Made by a program: the position numbers and the translations under genes
Part shown: positions 27,017 through 35,204 of the stretch, one piece after another
How positions within the stretch are numbered: the stretch's first letter is position 1
How the letters are laid out: every line of letters starts with the position of its first letter
Assembly (NCBI RefSeq): GCF_014077625.1
Contig: NZ_JACFXU010000008.1
Location: forward strand, 1-64,000
Reading direction: 5' to 3'
Source: Sediminihaliea albiluteola
GTDB taxonomy: Bacteria > Pseudomonadota > Gammaproteobacteria > Pseudomonadales > Halieaceae
DNA: 64,000 nt
The notes under the pieces: model-generated
The model's input: the letters and a program-made list of their open reading frames with translations, nothing else
The model's database searches: none
What the model was told of the DNA's origin: nothing

Positions 27017-27658
27017 CTACCACTCCCGAGACAATAGCAAAACACCGTTTTTTTCCTGCATTTGCACATGCTGCAGGTAGGTCATACCCAATAAAATGGT
27101 CGAGGGGAAATCGCCTTCGGTAATTGAAGCACGGACATTATCCACTCGAATCCCACCGACATCGACACTTTGCAATGACACAGACCAGGCCTTAATGAGG
27201 CTACCAGCGGTCTCTAATTGAGCCTCTTGGCCCGCACGATAGTCAATGCCTAAGGCAGCAGCGTGACCGGCATTCATAGCTACAACGTTCGCTCCAGTGT
27301 CTACCAGCACCTGCACAGCCCGCCCGTTAATCGCCGCTGTTGTACGGTACTGCATAGCAGCATCCCGGGGAACCTCGACCTGCCGTAACTCAGGCGCTGA
27401 ATAACTAGCACTAATCCGCTGGTGCAGCTTCAATGTTTGCCGCTTACCATTGATTTCCACAATGGCTTGCCTTGAGTTTGCACTGATCAAGCTCACACCG
27501 GCGCGACTCTGGCCGGCGCGCAGGGTAATACGCGCACCGTTGACTTGCATCACGGCAGTATTAGGCAACAAAGCCTCCACCACCACTTGAGGGCCTCCGG
27601 CAAAGACTGGGGGCGTAACCAAGGCCAGGACCATCAATAGTGCTGCAATATATCGCAT
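27017..27658 (-). CDS. Periplasmic retropepsin-like aspartic protease (TIGR02281-type)
   Basis: A 213-aa exported protein with a signal peptide (MRYIAALLMVLALVTPPVFA, cleavage near AGG). The C-terminal half is a clan AA single-lobe aspartic protease domain: VQVLVDTGANVVAMN contains the DTG catalytic triad (about residue 119), with SLQSVDVGGI and STILLGMTYLQHVQM towards the end, a pattern shared with TIGR02281 proteins. Start at ATG 27658 is chosen for the TTGGAGCG ribosome site; an ATG at 27673 adds five residues. The substrate is unknown. The first half (VQVNG/ITLRAGQSRAGV) is a small beta-rich domain. Confidence 0.82.
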   Translation of the reverse strand: MRYIAALLMVLALVTPPVFAGGPQVVVEALLPNTAVMQVNGARITLRAGQSRAGVSLISANSRQAIVEINGKRQTLKLHQRISASYSAPELRQVEVPRDAAMQYRTTAAINGRAVQVLVDTGANVVAMNAGHAAALGIDYRAGQEAQLETAGSLIKAWSVSLQSVDVGGIRVDNVRASITEGDFPSTILLGMTYLQHVQMQEKNGVLLLSREW

Positions 27659-27716
27659 GTACGCTCCAAGCAATGAGCTTAAGCAAGCTGGAATAGCTTA
27701 GTGCAGCAGAACAGCG

Positions 27717-28190
27717 CTAAGTAAACAATACTAAATTTGCCAAATGCAGCACTGCACAAGCCATAATGCCGGCAATGACATCGTCAATCATGATCCCAAA
27801 ACCGCCTTCGACCTTCTTATCCAGCGGACCGATCGGCCAAGGTTTGGCAATGTCGAACAAGCGGAACAACAAAAAGCCAGCTAGCAGCCATGACCAACCC
27901 TGCGGCACGGCCCACATCGTCACCCACAGGCCAACAAACTCGTCCCACACGATTCCCGGATGATCATGAACACCCAATTGTTTACTGGCACGGTCACAAA
28001 TCCAAATACCTGCTATAGCACTCAGAACAAGTACCGCGCTATAAGAGAGCAGGGGTAGTGGGGCGAGCAGCAGGTAGAGTGGCAGAGCCATCAGGGTGCC
28101 AGCAGTGCCAGGCGCCTTAGGCGATAGCCCGCTGCCAAAGCCGAAGGCTAGAAACTGGACTGGGTCTTTAAAAGGAGTGGGTGCTTTCAT
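27717..28190 (-). CDS. pgpA: Phosphatidylglycerophosphatase A
   Basis: PgpA dephosphorylates phosphatidylglycerophosphate to phosphatidylglycerol in the inner membrane. The 157-aa protein shows FGSGLSPKAPGTAGTLMALP (about 18-37), HDHPGIVWDEFVGLWVTM (about 76-93, catalytic acidic residues) and a C-terminal helix. Its ATG overlaps the thiL stop by one base (TAATG). It is the last gene of the nrdR-rib-nusB-thiL-pgpA operon. Confidence 0.95.
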   Translation of the reverse strand: MKAPTPFKDPVQFLAFGFGSGLSPKAPGTAGTLMALPLYLLLAPLPLLSYSAVLVLSAIAGIWICDRASKQLGVHDHPGIVWDEFVGLWVTMWAVPQGWSWLLAGFLLFRLFDIAKPWPIGPLDKKVEGGFGIMIDDVIAGIMACAVLHLANLVLFT

Positions 28191-29122
28191 TAAAAGTGTT
28201 GGTAACCTGCCTGGCTAATCACAGAGCTATTGCACTCTACACCCTCACCGGCCACCACCTGCCCTATTCGTGTACAGCCTTTAGGGACAGGACTGCCAGA
28301 GGGCAAACAAAAGCACAGCTCATAATCATCACCACCACTCAGCGCCCAGCGCAGGGCCTGTTCGCGATCTTTAAGGGCTGCCAATGCCGCTGACAGCGGG
28401 ATGAGCTCGGGCTCTATGACTAACTTTACGCCACTAGCTGCGGCAATATGCCCAGCATCAGCTAGCAAACCGTCAGAGATATCTATCGCCGCCGTGGCGC
28501 TGCCTAATAATTGCTGCCCCAAAGCGAGGCGCGGACTGGGCCGATAGTAACGCTGCTCAAGGTAGTCAGCGAACTGCGCCCCACCCTGCCAGCGACCCTC
28601 CCATTCACCCTGCACCACGCTCAAGCCTGCTGCGCCGTCACCCAAGGGGCCACTCACACAGAGCATGTCACCCACTTGTGCAGCACTGCGTAGCAGAGCC
28701 TTATCGGCGGGTAGCGCGCCCATAACCTGCACAGTGATAGTGAGCGGCCCCTTAGTGGTATCACCGCCAACCAATGGCAAGTCGAAGGCTTTGACTGCCG
28801 CCGCCAAACCCTCGCTAAAAGTATGCAGCCATAATTCATCGGGCTCAGGCAGGCTCAAAGCCAAAGTCATTGCCACTGGTTTCGCGCCCATGGCAGCCAA
28901 ATCAGAGGCCGCCACAGCAACGGCACGAAAACCTAGGTCTTCAGGAAAGGCCTCAGCGGGGAAATGCACAGCTTCCACCAGCGTATCAATGGAAGTCGCG
29001 AGGCGCTCACCCGGCTGCAACTTGAGAATAGCGCAGTCATCACCAACGCTAAGATCTACAGCAGGACCTCGGCCCAAGCTGGAAAAATAGCGATAAATGA
29101 GATCGAATTCGCCGGCGGCCAT
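28190..29122 (-). CDS. thiL: Thiamine-monophosphate kinase
   Basis: ThiL phosphorylates thiamine monophosphate to the cofactor thiamine diphosphate, needed for example by Dxs (19805-21745). The 310-aa protein begins GEFDLIYRYF and shows VGDDCAIL (about 26-33), TSIDTLVEAVHFP (about 43-55), AVAVASDLAAMGAKP, LVGGDTTKGP (about 117-126) and ISDGLLADAGH. These are the PurM-like ATP/Mg sites of the family. It is preceded by nusB (12-bp gap). Confidence 0.95.
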   Translation of the reverse strand: MAAGEFDLIYRYFSSLGRGPAVDLSVGDDCAILKLQPGERLATSIDTLVEAVHFPAEAFPEDLGFRAVAVAASDLAAMGAKPVAMTLALSLPEPDELWLHTFSEGLAAAVKAFDLPLVGGDTTKGPLTITVQVMGALPADKALLRSAAQVGDMLCVSGPLGDGAAGLSVVQGEWEGRWQGGAQFADYLEQRYYRPSPRLALGQQLLGSATAAIDISDGLLADAGHIAAASGVKLVIEPELIPLSAALAALKDREQALRWALSGGDDYELCFCLPSGSPVPKGCTRIGQVVAGEGVECNSSVISQAGYQHF

Positions 29123-29134
29123 GCTTAGCGGCCT

Positions 29135-29584
29135 CTAAGAGGAGGCGCCTACTTCTACTTTACGCAGTTCACGGGCTGCCTTATCAAGTACGCCATTAAT
29201 GTACTTGTGGCTATCGGTGGCACCAAACTTCTTGGCCAGCGACACCGCCTCATTGATCACCACTTTGTAGGGCACATCAATGCGCTGGGCCAGCTCAAAC
29301 GTCCCCATCCGCAGCAAAGTGCGCTCGATAGGACCGAGCTCTTCAATACCGCGATCTAAGTAGGGCGTAAATGCAGCTTCTAGCTCATCGACCGAGGCCG
29401 GAACTCCGTGCAGCAAGGCATGAAAATAGTCGCCATCGACGTGACTAAAATCGTACTCACCACGAAATTCCGCCTCAATCTGGTTCAGCGGGGCTGCTGC
29501 CATATGCCACTGATATAAAGCCTGCATACCGTAGTGACGGGCTTTACGACGCTCAGCGGCCAATGTGTTATGGGGTTTGCTCAC
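29135..29584 (-). CDS. nusB: Transcription antitermination factor NusB
   Basis: NusB binds boxA RNA with NusE (S10) in rRNA antitermination. The 149-aa all-helical protein shows [14 protein letters not shown] (about 15-28), [17 protein letters not shown] (about 81-97) and the C-terminal [20 protein letters not shown] followed by YINGVLDK. It sits between ribH and thiL, as in E. coli. Confidence 0.95.
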   Translation of the reverse strand: MSKPHNTLAAERRKARHYGMQALYQWHMAAAPLNQIEAEFRGEYDFSHVDGDYFHALLHGVPASVDELEAAFTPYLDRGIEELGPIERTLLRMGTFELAQRIDVPYKVVINEAVSLAKKFGATDSHKYINGVLDKAARELRKVEVGASS

Positions 29585-29597
29585 GAAATTAGCCCGC

Positions 29598-30071
29598 TCA
29601 ATCCAAGTTGCCCAACAGACTCACCATCTCCAGCGCAGAGAGGGCCGCCTCGGCACCTTTGTTACCGGCTTTAGTACCCGAGCGCTCTATCGCTTGCTCA
29701 ATGGAGTCCACAGTCAACACACCGAAGGAAATCGGGATTCCGTGCTCCATGCTAACTTGCGCGATACCTTTAGTGCACTCACCCGCCACGTACTCAAAGT
29801 GCGGAGTACCGCCGCGGATTACCGCGCCCAAAGCGACAATCGCATCGTAATTGCCTGTTTTGGCAACCTTTTGGCACACCAATGGAATTTCAAAGGCGCC
29901 TGGGGCACGTACGATCGTGATCTGTTTATCATCGATACCATGGCGGCGCAGCGCGTCGATCGCGCCCTCTAGTAGGTGCTCTACCACGAAGCTATTCCAG
30001 CGACCAACTACCAGAGCGTACTGGCCTTTGGCGCTGGCGAAGTTGCCTTCAATGGTTTTGATATTGTGCAT
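29598..30071 (-). CDS. ribH: 6,7-dimethyl-8-ribityllumazine synthase
   Basis: RibH condenses the ribitylaminouracil intermediate with dihydroxybutanone phosphate to lumazine. The 157-aa protein contains [19 protein letters not shown] (about 23-41), [14 protein letters not shown] (about 54-67), [20 protein letters not shown] (about 81-100, with the catalytic His) and PISFGVLT (about 112-119). E. coli names this gene ribE. It lies 13 bp before nusB and 15 bp after ribBA. Confidence 0.95.
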   Translation of the reverse strand: MHNIKTIEGNFASAKGQYALVVGRWNSFVVEHLLEGAIDALRRHGIDDKQITIVRAPGAFEIPLVCQKVAKTGNYDAIVALGAVIRGGTPHFEYVAGECTKGIAQVSMEHGIPISFGVLTVDSIEQAIERSGTKAGNKGAEAALSALEMVSLLGNLD

Positions 30072-30086
30072 GATCAGGTCCTTGTT

Positions 30087-31190
30087 TTAGGCCGGTTCAA
30101 TAAAGTCCAGAACCTCCAGGTCGAAACCGGAGATGGCATTGTACTTGATGGGAGCGCCCATCAGGTGGATTTTTCCGACGCCCAGATCTTTCAAAATCTG
30201 AGAGCCCAAACCCACCGTGGTGTAACTATCCGGCGTCGCCGGAGAAGCAGAATCATCACCCAAGGCCAGATCGATACTAGCCAAAAGTTGTTCAGAGCTT
30301 TCTTGGCGAGTTAGTAAAACCACCACACCGCGATCTTGGGCGGCAACATAGGCCAGGCATTTGCCCAAGCTCCAAGATGATACATCCGCCAACTCACTGG
30401 TCACTAAATCACGCAGAGCAGAGGTAACATGCACCCGCACCGGCGTCGGCTCATTTTCCACAATGGTGCCTCGGGACAAAGCCAAGTGCACTTCGCCTTC
30501 CGTTTGATCGCGATATGCAGTGAGACGAAACTCGCCGTAAGAGGTGTTAATGACGCCTTCGCGGATGCGGCGAATGGTGCGCTCGTTAGCTAGACGAAAA
30601 TGAATCAAATCGGCAATGGTGCCAATTTTAAGCTTGTGTTCTTGGGCAAACTCGATCAGAGCTGGGCCGTCGGCCAGTACTCCGTCGGCAGTGAGAATGT
30701 CGGCAATCACTGCCGCCGGCAGTAAACCTGCTAAGCGTGCATAATCTGATGCCGCCTCGGTGTGTCCTGCGCGTGTTAGCACACCCCCAGACATGACTGT
30801 CAGAGGGAAGATGTGCCCCGGCTGAACGATATCCGCAGGCAGCGCATGGGGAGCCACTGCCGCTTGAATAGTGCGCGCACGGTCTGCCGCCGAAATGCCG
30901 GTATCAATACCCACAGCAGCTTCAATTGACAGAGTAAAATTAGATTTTTCACTGTGAGCTGATTCGACCATCAAGGGCAGATCAAGCTGCCGACAGCGAT
31001 CCTCGGTCAAGGTCAGACAAACCAAGCCCCGCGCCTTGCGCGCCATAAAATTGACGTGTGAAGCATCACAGTGCTCCGCGGCAACCATCACCACGCCTTC
31101 GTTGTAACTTTTAGCGTCGTCATCCAGCAACACCACCATACGTCCCTGGCGGATATCACTGATCAGTTCGTCTACAGTATTGAGTTGCAT
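30087..31190 (-). CDS. ribBA: RibBA-type protein with altered catalytic motifs in both domains
   Basis: A 367-aa fusion of a dihydroxybutanone-phosphate synthase (RibB) domain, about residues 1-200, and a GTP cyclohydrolase II-like domain, about 205-367. The RibB half keeps ARGLVCLTLTEDRCRQLDLP, HIFPLTVMSGGVLTRAGHTE (catalytic His/Glu) and DYARLAGLLPAAVI. However, the acidic catalytic loop that reads DDEDRENEGD in E. coli RibB is DDDAKSYNEGV here, losing the Arg-Glu pair and the final Asp. The second half lacks the CxDxxxSxRCDC zinc ligands, which is common in proteobacterial RibBA. It is embedded in the rib operon, so a riboflavin role is likely, but whether it is catalytically competent is open. 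Confidence 0.85.
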   Translation of the reverse strand: MQLNTVDELISDIRQGRMVVLLDDDAKSYNEGVVMVAAEHCDASHVNFMARKARGLVCLTLTEDRCRQLDLPLMVESAHSEKSNFTLSIEAAVGIDTGISAADRARTIQAAVAPHALPADIVQPGHIFPLTVMSGGVLTRAGHTEAASDYARLAGLLPAAVIADILTADGVLADGPALIEFAQEHKLKIGTIADLIHFRLANERTIRRIREGVINTSYGEFRLTAYRDQTEGEVHLALSRGTIVENEPTPVRVHVTSALRDLVTSELADVSSWSLGKCLAYVAAQDRGVVVLLTRQESSEQLLASIDLALGDDSASPATPDSYTTVGLGSQILKDLGVGKIHLMGAPIKYNAISGFDLEVLDFIEPA

Positions 31191-31199
31191 TAAAATTCC

Positions 31200-31862
31200 T
31201 TAAGGGCGCAGATAGCCGTTCTCGGCCAAAGTCGCCATCGACAGGCCTTCGGCTTGGGGGTCGGCAGCGGCATCGCCTAACATGAGCCGCTCCAAGTAAC
31301 GGGCGATCACGTCAACTTCAAGGTTAACCCGGCTGCCGCGCGTGTAAGTGCCAAAGATTGTTTCCTGCATAGTCTGGGGGATGATATTGAGATCGAACTC
31401 AGCGCCGCGTACGGCGTTCACGGTCAGACTGGTGCCATCCACAGTAATGCTGCCTTTGTGTGCAATATACTTAGCCAGCGCCTCGGGCGCGCGCAGTACA
31501 AAGCGAATCGAGCGGCCATCTTCAGTAAAGCTAAGCACCTCACCCACGCCATCCACATGACCAGAGACAATATGGCCGCCCAAGCGACTGGCGGGAGTTA
31601 AGGCTTTCTCTAGATTCACACGACTGCCGACAACCAAACTGCCTAGGGTGGTGAAATCGAGGGTCTCCCGTGACACATCGGCCCAATAGCCATCACCAGG
31701 CAGCTCGGTCACTGTCAGGCACACGCCGTTAGTGCTAATACTGTCACCAAGCGCCACGTCATCCAGCGGCAAAGCAGCACTGCGGACACGCAAACGCAAA
31801 TCACCGCCACTGTTTTGCAGTGCAGCGACCTCGCCTACGGCCTGAATAATGCCTGTGAACAT
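31200..31862 (-). CDS. ribE: Riboflavin synthase (alpha chain)
   Basis: Dismutates two 6,7-dimethyl-8-ribityllumazine molecules to riboflavin. The 220-aa protein has two lumazine-binding repeats: the first starts MFTGIIQAVGEV and includes DSISTNGVCLTV (about 40-51), the second has GHIVSGHVDGVGEV (about 95-108) and GSITVDGTSLTVNAV (about 136-150). E. coli calls the gene ribC. It lies between ribD (39-bp gap) and ribBA (9-bp gap). Confidence 0.94.
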   Translation of the reverse strand: MFTGIIQAVGEVAALQNSGGDLRLRVRSAALPLDDVALGDSISTNGVCLTVTELPGDGYWADVSRETLDFTTLGSLVVGSRVNLEKALTPASRLGGHIVSGHVDGVGEVLSFTEDGRSIRFVLRAPEALAKYIAHKGSITVDGTSLTVNAVRGAEFDLNIIPQTMQETIFGTYTRGSRVNLEVDVIARYLERLMLGDAAADPQAEGLSMATLAENGYLRP

Positions 31863-31901
31863 AGTGCATCCTAACTGTGAGTATTGAGGCTGGCAGCTGG
31901 C

Positions 31902-33014
31902 TCAGCCGGGTATCAAGGTGAAACGTAGGTCTTGCCCTATTTGCCTTAGGTCGCGTATCTGTAATGGCACTTTTTCGCTCATCTCATTTAGCGGCAAGTG
32001 CAGCAGAGGCTGGGCTAGACTACCCATCAGAGTTGGCGCCATATACACCAACAATTCGTCCAGCAGACCGGCCTGAAGCATGGCGCCAGCCAAACGGGGC
32101 CCAGATTCTACCAGAATTTCATTGCATTGCCGCCTGTTAAGCTCAGCCATCAATGGCTGCAAATCCAAGCCATTGTCAGTTCTGGGCAAGGGCAAGCGAT
32201 CACAGTCCAGCAGGGCAGCGGGCACTTCCGTCGACTCCGCGTGGCACAACAAGCTTGGCGCAGTACTATCAAGCACCTTTGCTGTGCGCGGGCTTTGCAA
32301 GCGCGAGTCCATCACCACTCGCAAGGGCTGACGAGCACAGGCCTGCTCTGCCATATCCGCTGGCAAAGCCAGTTCAGCCGCCCGTACCGTCAGCGAGCAG
32401 TCATCGGCGAGCACCGTGCCGACCCCAGTAATAATAGCGCAACTGCTAGCTCTCAGACGCTGCACATCCTGTCGGGCGGCAGGCCCCGTAATCCACTGAC
32501 TTTCACCCGAGGCCATCGCGCTGCGACCATCGAGCGACATCGCCAACTTGGCTCGAACTCGCCCTCTGCCGCGCCGCATGCGGGCAATAAAGCCAGCAAT
32601 TAACTGCTCTGCCTCATCTTGTAGCAGCCCACTACTCACTTCGATACCAGCCGCGCGCAAGCGCGCCAAACCCTGGCCTGTCACTTGTGGATTAGGGTCT
32701 TCCATGGCCGCTACCACACGAACCACCCCAGCGGCGATTAAAGCCTCGGCACAGGGCCCGGTTTTGCCATAATGGCTGCAGGGCTCCAGTGTCACATAAG
32801 CCGTGGCACCGCGAGCATCTCCCGCGGCCTGCAGGGCTTGAATTTCTGCATGGTTGCCACCGGCAGCTTGGGTGAAGCCTTCAGCAATGACTTGGCCATC
32901 ACGCAACAATACACAGCCAACATGAGGATTGGGCATTGCTGAGTAGCGCCCGAGTCGCGCCACCTGCAGGGCGCGCGCCATCATCCGGGTGTCTGTTTCG
33001 GTAAAATTGCTCAT
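31902..33014 (-). CDS. ribD: Bifunctional diaminohydroxyphosphoribosylaminopyrimidine deaminase / 5-amino-6-(5-phosphoribosylamino)uracil reductase
   Basis: RibD carries out the second and third steps of riboflavin synthesis. The N-terminal zinc deaminase domain shows NPHVGCVLL (about 29-37), GNHAEIQAL (about 52-60, HAE) and LEPCSHYGKTGPCAEALI (about 76-93). The C-terminal NADPH-dependent reductase domain has KLAMSLDGRSA (about 155-165), a GVGTVLADD segment and ILVESGPRLAGAML. At 370 residues it is of normal length. It is followed by ribE and preceded by nrdR (8-bp gap). Confidence 0.95.
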   Translation of the reverse strand: MSNFTETDTRMMARALQVARLGRYSAMPNPHVGCVLLRDGQVIAEGFTQAAGGNHAEIQALQAAGDARGATAYVTLEPCSHYGKTGPCAEALIAAGVVRVVAAMEDPNPQVTGQGLARLRAAGIEVSSGLLQDEAEQLIAGFIARMRRGRGRVRAKLAMSLDGRSAMASGESQWITGPAARQDVQRLRASSCAIITGVGTVLADDCSLTVRAAELALPADMAEQACARQPLRVVMDSRLQSPRTAKVLDSTAPSLLCHAESTEVPAALLDCDRLPLPRTDNGLDLQPLMAELNRRQCNEILVESGPRLAGAMLQAGLLDELLVYMAPTLMGSLAQPLLHLPLNEMSEKVPLQIRDLRQIGQDLRFTLIPG

Positions 33015-33022
33015 CAGGGGAC

Positions 33023-33499
33023 TTAAGCCGGCTCAGCGCCCCGAGCGGTATCGGACTCGAGTAACTCGATAGCGTCGCGAAACTCAGCGATATCCTGGAA
33101 GCTGCGATACACCGAAGCAAAGCGCACGTAAGCCACCTGATCCAACTGTTTTAGGCTGTCCATGACTAGCTCACCCAACACCCGAGAGCCGATCTCACGT
33201 TCGCCGGTGGCGCGCAAATCATGCTTGATCTGATTTATCGCGGCTTCAATATCCTCCACGGAAACCGGCCGCTTCTCCAGCGCACGCTGAAATCCGGCAC
33301 GCAACTTGTCTTCATCAAAAGGTTCGCGGTTACCGTTTTGCTTAATTACCCGAGGCATGACTAACTCTGCCACCTCATAGGTAGTGAAACGCTCTTTACA
33401 GCTTAAGCACTCACGGCGACGGCGCACCTGATCGCCCTCGGCGACCAATCGAGAATCGATGACTTTAGTATCATCGGCAGCGCAAAAAGGGCAGTGCAT
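33023..33499 (-). CDS. nrdR: Transcriptional repressor NrdR
   Basis: NrdR represses ribonucleotide reductase genes in response to ATP/dATP. The 158-aa protein has the N-terminal zinc ribbon [17 protein letters not shown] with the second pair in [16 protein letters not shown] (about 27-42), then the ATP-cone domain ([20 protein letters not shown] and [13 protein letters not shown]). It is first in the rib operon, a conserved place. No obvious NrdR boxes are seen in this window. Confidence 0.96.
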   Translation of the reverse strand: MHCPFCAADDTKVIDSRLVAEGDQVRRRRECLSCKERFTTYEVAELVMPRVIKQNGNREPFDEDKLRAGFQRALEKRPVSVEDIEAAINQIKHDLRATGEREIGSRVLGELVMDSLKQLDQVAYVRFASVYRSFQDIAEFRDAIELLESDTARGAEPA

Positions 33500-33644
33500 G
33501 ATCTATTCCTGCAATGAGCCACCCCAGTGAAAGTGGCTTGAATTAAGTGCTTGAAGATTAACATATTTGCGAGCGGTACACGGACTGCAAATGGCGTCTG
33601 TGAAAAAGTGACTTTTTGCTAGGCTAAGCAGCGAGCCCGTACAT

Positions 33645-33669
33645 AAAAAAGGGGACCGAAGCCCCCTTT
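33645..33669 (-). terminator. Rho-independent terminator of glyA
   Basis: On the minus strand the sequence is AAAGGGG-GCTTCGGT-CCCC followed by TTTTTT, a GC stem with a TTCG-type loop and a U-run. It lies 26 bp after the glyA stop and separates glyA from the nrdR-rib operon. Confidence 0.88.
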
Positions 33670-33695
33670 AATTCACTCAGTCAATCAACAGCCCA

Positions 33696-34958
33696 TCAGC
33701 TATAAACTGGGAAGCGGCTGCAGATTTCCAGCACTTTGCCCTTAACTTCAGCAATGCTCTGCTCAGCATCGCCTTTTTCGAGTGCTTCTAAGATGTCGCA
33801 CATCCAGCCAGCCAGTTCGATTGTTTCAGCTTCGCCAAAACCGCGAGTGGTGATAGCGGGGGTCCCCACACGCAGACCAGAAGTGATAAAGGGTGAGCGC
33901 GGATCATTAGGAACCGCGTTCTTGTTCACTGTAATGTTGGCCTTACCCAGTGCCTCATCGGCGTCTTTACCGGTGTAGGGCTTACCAATCAGGTCAACCA
34001 GCATGAGGTGGCTGTCGGTGCCGCCAGAAACAATCTTAATGCCACGGTCAATAAAGGCTTTGGCCATGGCCTGAGCATTTTTCACGACCTGCTTCTGGTA
34101 GCTAACAAACTCTTCGCTCTGCGCTTCTTTAAAGCTAACCGCTTTAGCTGCAATCACGTGCATCAAGGGGCCACCCTGACCACCGGGGAATACTGCAGAC
34201 TGGAATTTCTTCTCCAGCTCTTCATTGGCCTTGGCCAGAATCACACCACCGCGTGGGCCGCGCAGAGTTTTGTGGGTAGTTGAAGTCACTACATCAGCAT
34301 ATGGCACTGGGTTGGGGTAAACGCCCGCGGCGATCAAACCGGCCACATGAGCCATATCAACCATTAGGTAAGCGCCCACTTTATCGGCGATGTCACGGAA
34401 ACGAGACCAGTCCATCACCCGCGAATAGGCTGAAAAACCCGCCACAATCATCTTGGGCTTGTGTTCAAACGCCAGTGCTTCAACCTGCTCGTAGTCGACC
34501 TCACCGGTCTCAGGCTTCAGGCCATACTGCACCGCATTGTACATTTTACCTGAGAAGTTAGGCTTGGCGCCGTGTGTCAGGTGGCCACCTTCAGCCAAGC
34601 TCATACCCAGAACGGTGTCGCCCGGGGCACAGAGCGCCTGATAAACCGCTGAGTTTGCCTGGGAACCTGAGTGCGGCTGAACGTTGGCATAATCCGCCCC
34701 GAACAGCGCTTTTACGCGATCAATGGCCAGTTGCTCAACCACGTCCACATGCTCGCAGCCACCGTAGTAACGTTTGCCTGGATAGCCTTCGGCATACTTG
34801 TTGGTCAGTACGGTACCCTGAGCTTCAATCACGCGAGGACTGGTATAGTTCTCAGAAGCAATCAGTTCGATATGCTCTTCCTGACGGCGCTCTTCTGCAC
34901 TAATTGCATCAAAAACTTCGTCGTCAAAACCCTTGATGGTCATGCTGCGGTCAAACAT
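33696..34958 (-). CDS. glyA: Serine hydroxymethyltransferase
   Basis: PLP enzyme interconverting serine and glycine with transfer of the C1 unit to tetrahydrofolate. The 420-aa protein has [20 protein letters not shown] (about 32-51), the [10 protein letters not shown] motif (about 93-102), [16 protein letters not shown] (about 200-215) and the PLP-lysine motif [14 protein letters not shown] (about 225-238). Length is normal. It lies just upstream of the nrdR-rib operon, as in E. coli neighbours, but has its own promoter and terminator. Confidence 0.97.
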   Translation of the reverse strand: MFDRSMTIKGFDDEVFDAISAEERRQEEHIELIASENYTSPRVIEAQGTVLTNKYAEGYPGKRYYGGCEHVDVVEQLAIDRVKALFGADYANVQPHSGSQANSAVYQALCAPGDTVLGMSLAEGGHLTHGAKPNFSGKMYNAVQYGLKPETGEVDYEQVEALAFEHKPKMIVAGFSAYSRVMDWSRFRDIADKVGAYLMVDMAHVAGLIAAGVYPNPVPYADVVTSTTHKTLRGPRGGVILAKANEELEKKFQSAVFPGGQGGPLMHVIAAKAVSFKEAQSEEFVSYQKQVVKNAQAMAKAFIDRGIKIVSGGTDSHLMLVDLIGKPYTGKDADEALGKANITVNKNAVPNDPRSPFITSGLRVGTPAITTRGFGEAETIELAGWMCDILEALEKGDAEQSIAEVKGKVLEICSRFPVYS

Positions 34959-35009
34959 CGGTATCCCTCGGCTGGCTGGGGCGATGATGCCCCGAATTCA
35001 AAGGCGCGT

Positions 35010-35038
35010 ATTCTACTCAAAAAGCGGCCGGCATATAA
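35010..35038 (-). promoter_or_regulatory. Candidate promoter of glyA
   Basis: Read on the minus strand: -35 TTATAT (35038-35033), 17-bp spacer, -10 TAGAAT (35015-35010), 52 bp before the glyA ATG. A GGGGC/GCCCC hairpin lies between promoter and start (about 34978-34994). The -35 is a weak match. Confidence 0.45.
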
Positions 35039-35068
35039 GCCTATGTGTAGGATTACACTAATACGGCA

Positions 35069-35171
35069 GATCGCCCATGCAGGGCACTCTAGCAGTTTAC
35101 GTCCCGACGAGGGGCGTAGCTACTCCGCCTGTTGTAACAACTTGTGAACGGGTATGATAGAAAAAGCAGTA
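35069..35171. repeat. 103-bp direct repeat, copy 1 (left flank of macAB)
   Basis: Matches 38900-39002 at a constant offset of 3831 bp with only three mismatches (35101 G/A, 35120 C/A, 35158 T/C). It begins GATCGCCCATGCAGGGCAC and contains the palindrome GTTGTAACAAC. Copy 2 covers the upstream region and first six codons of the intact zinc-protease gene. Here the same start codon (ATG 35154) reads only MIEKAVK before a stop, so this copy is a truncated gene start. Confidence 0.95.
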
Positions 35172-35177
35172 AAATAA
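35154..35177 (+). pseudogene. Truncated 5' fragment of the RimB-like zinc protease gene
   Basis: Within repeat copy 1 the sequence ATGATAGAAAAAGCAGTA matches the first six codons of the intact gene at 38985 except one base, then diverges into AAATAA and stops after seven codons. It is either the leftover of a duplication that bracketed macAB or part of a dispersed element that supplied the gene start. Confidence 0.6.
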
Positions 35178-35204
35178 ACGCGCGCAACAGTAATTTATCC
35201 ATCA

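Noticed and set aside
31191..33022. FMN riboswitch in the rib operon
   Set aside because: The intergenic gaps between nrdR, ribD, ribE and ribBA are at most 39 bp, too short for an RFN element, and none was seen before ribA or ribH.
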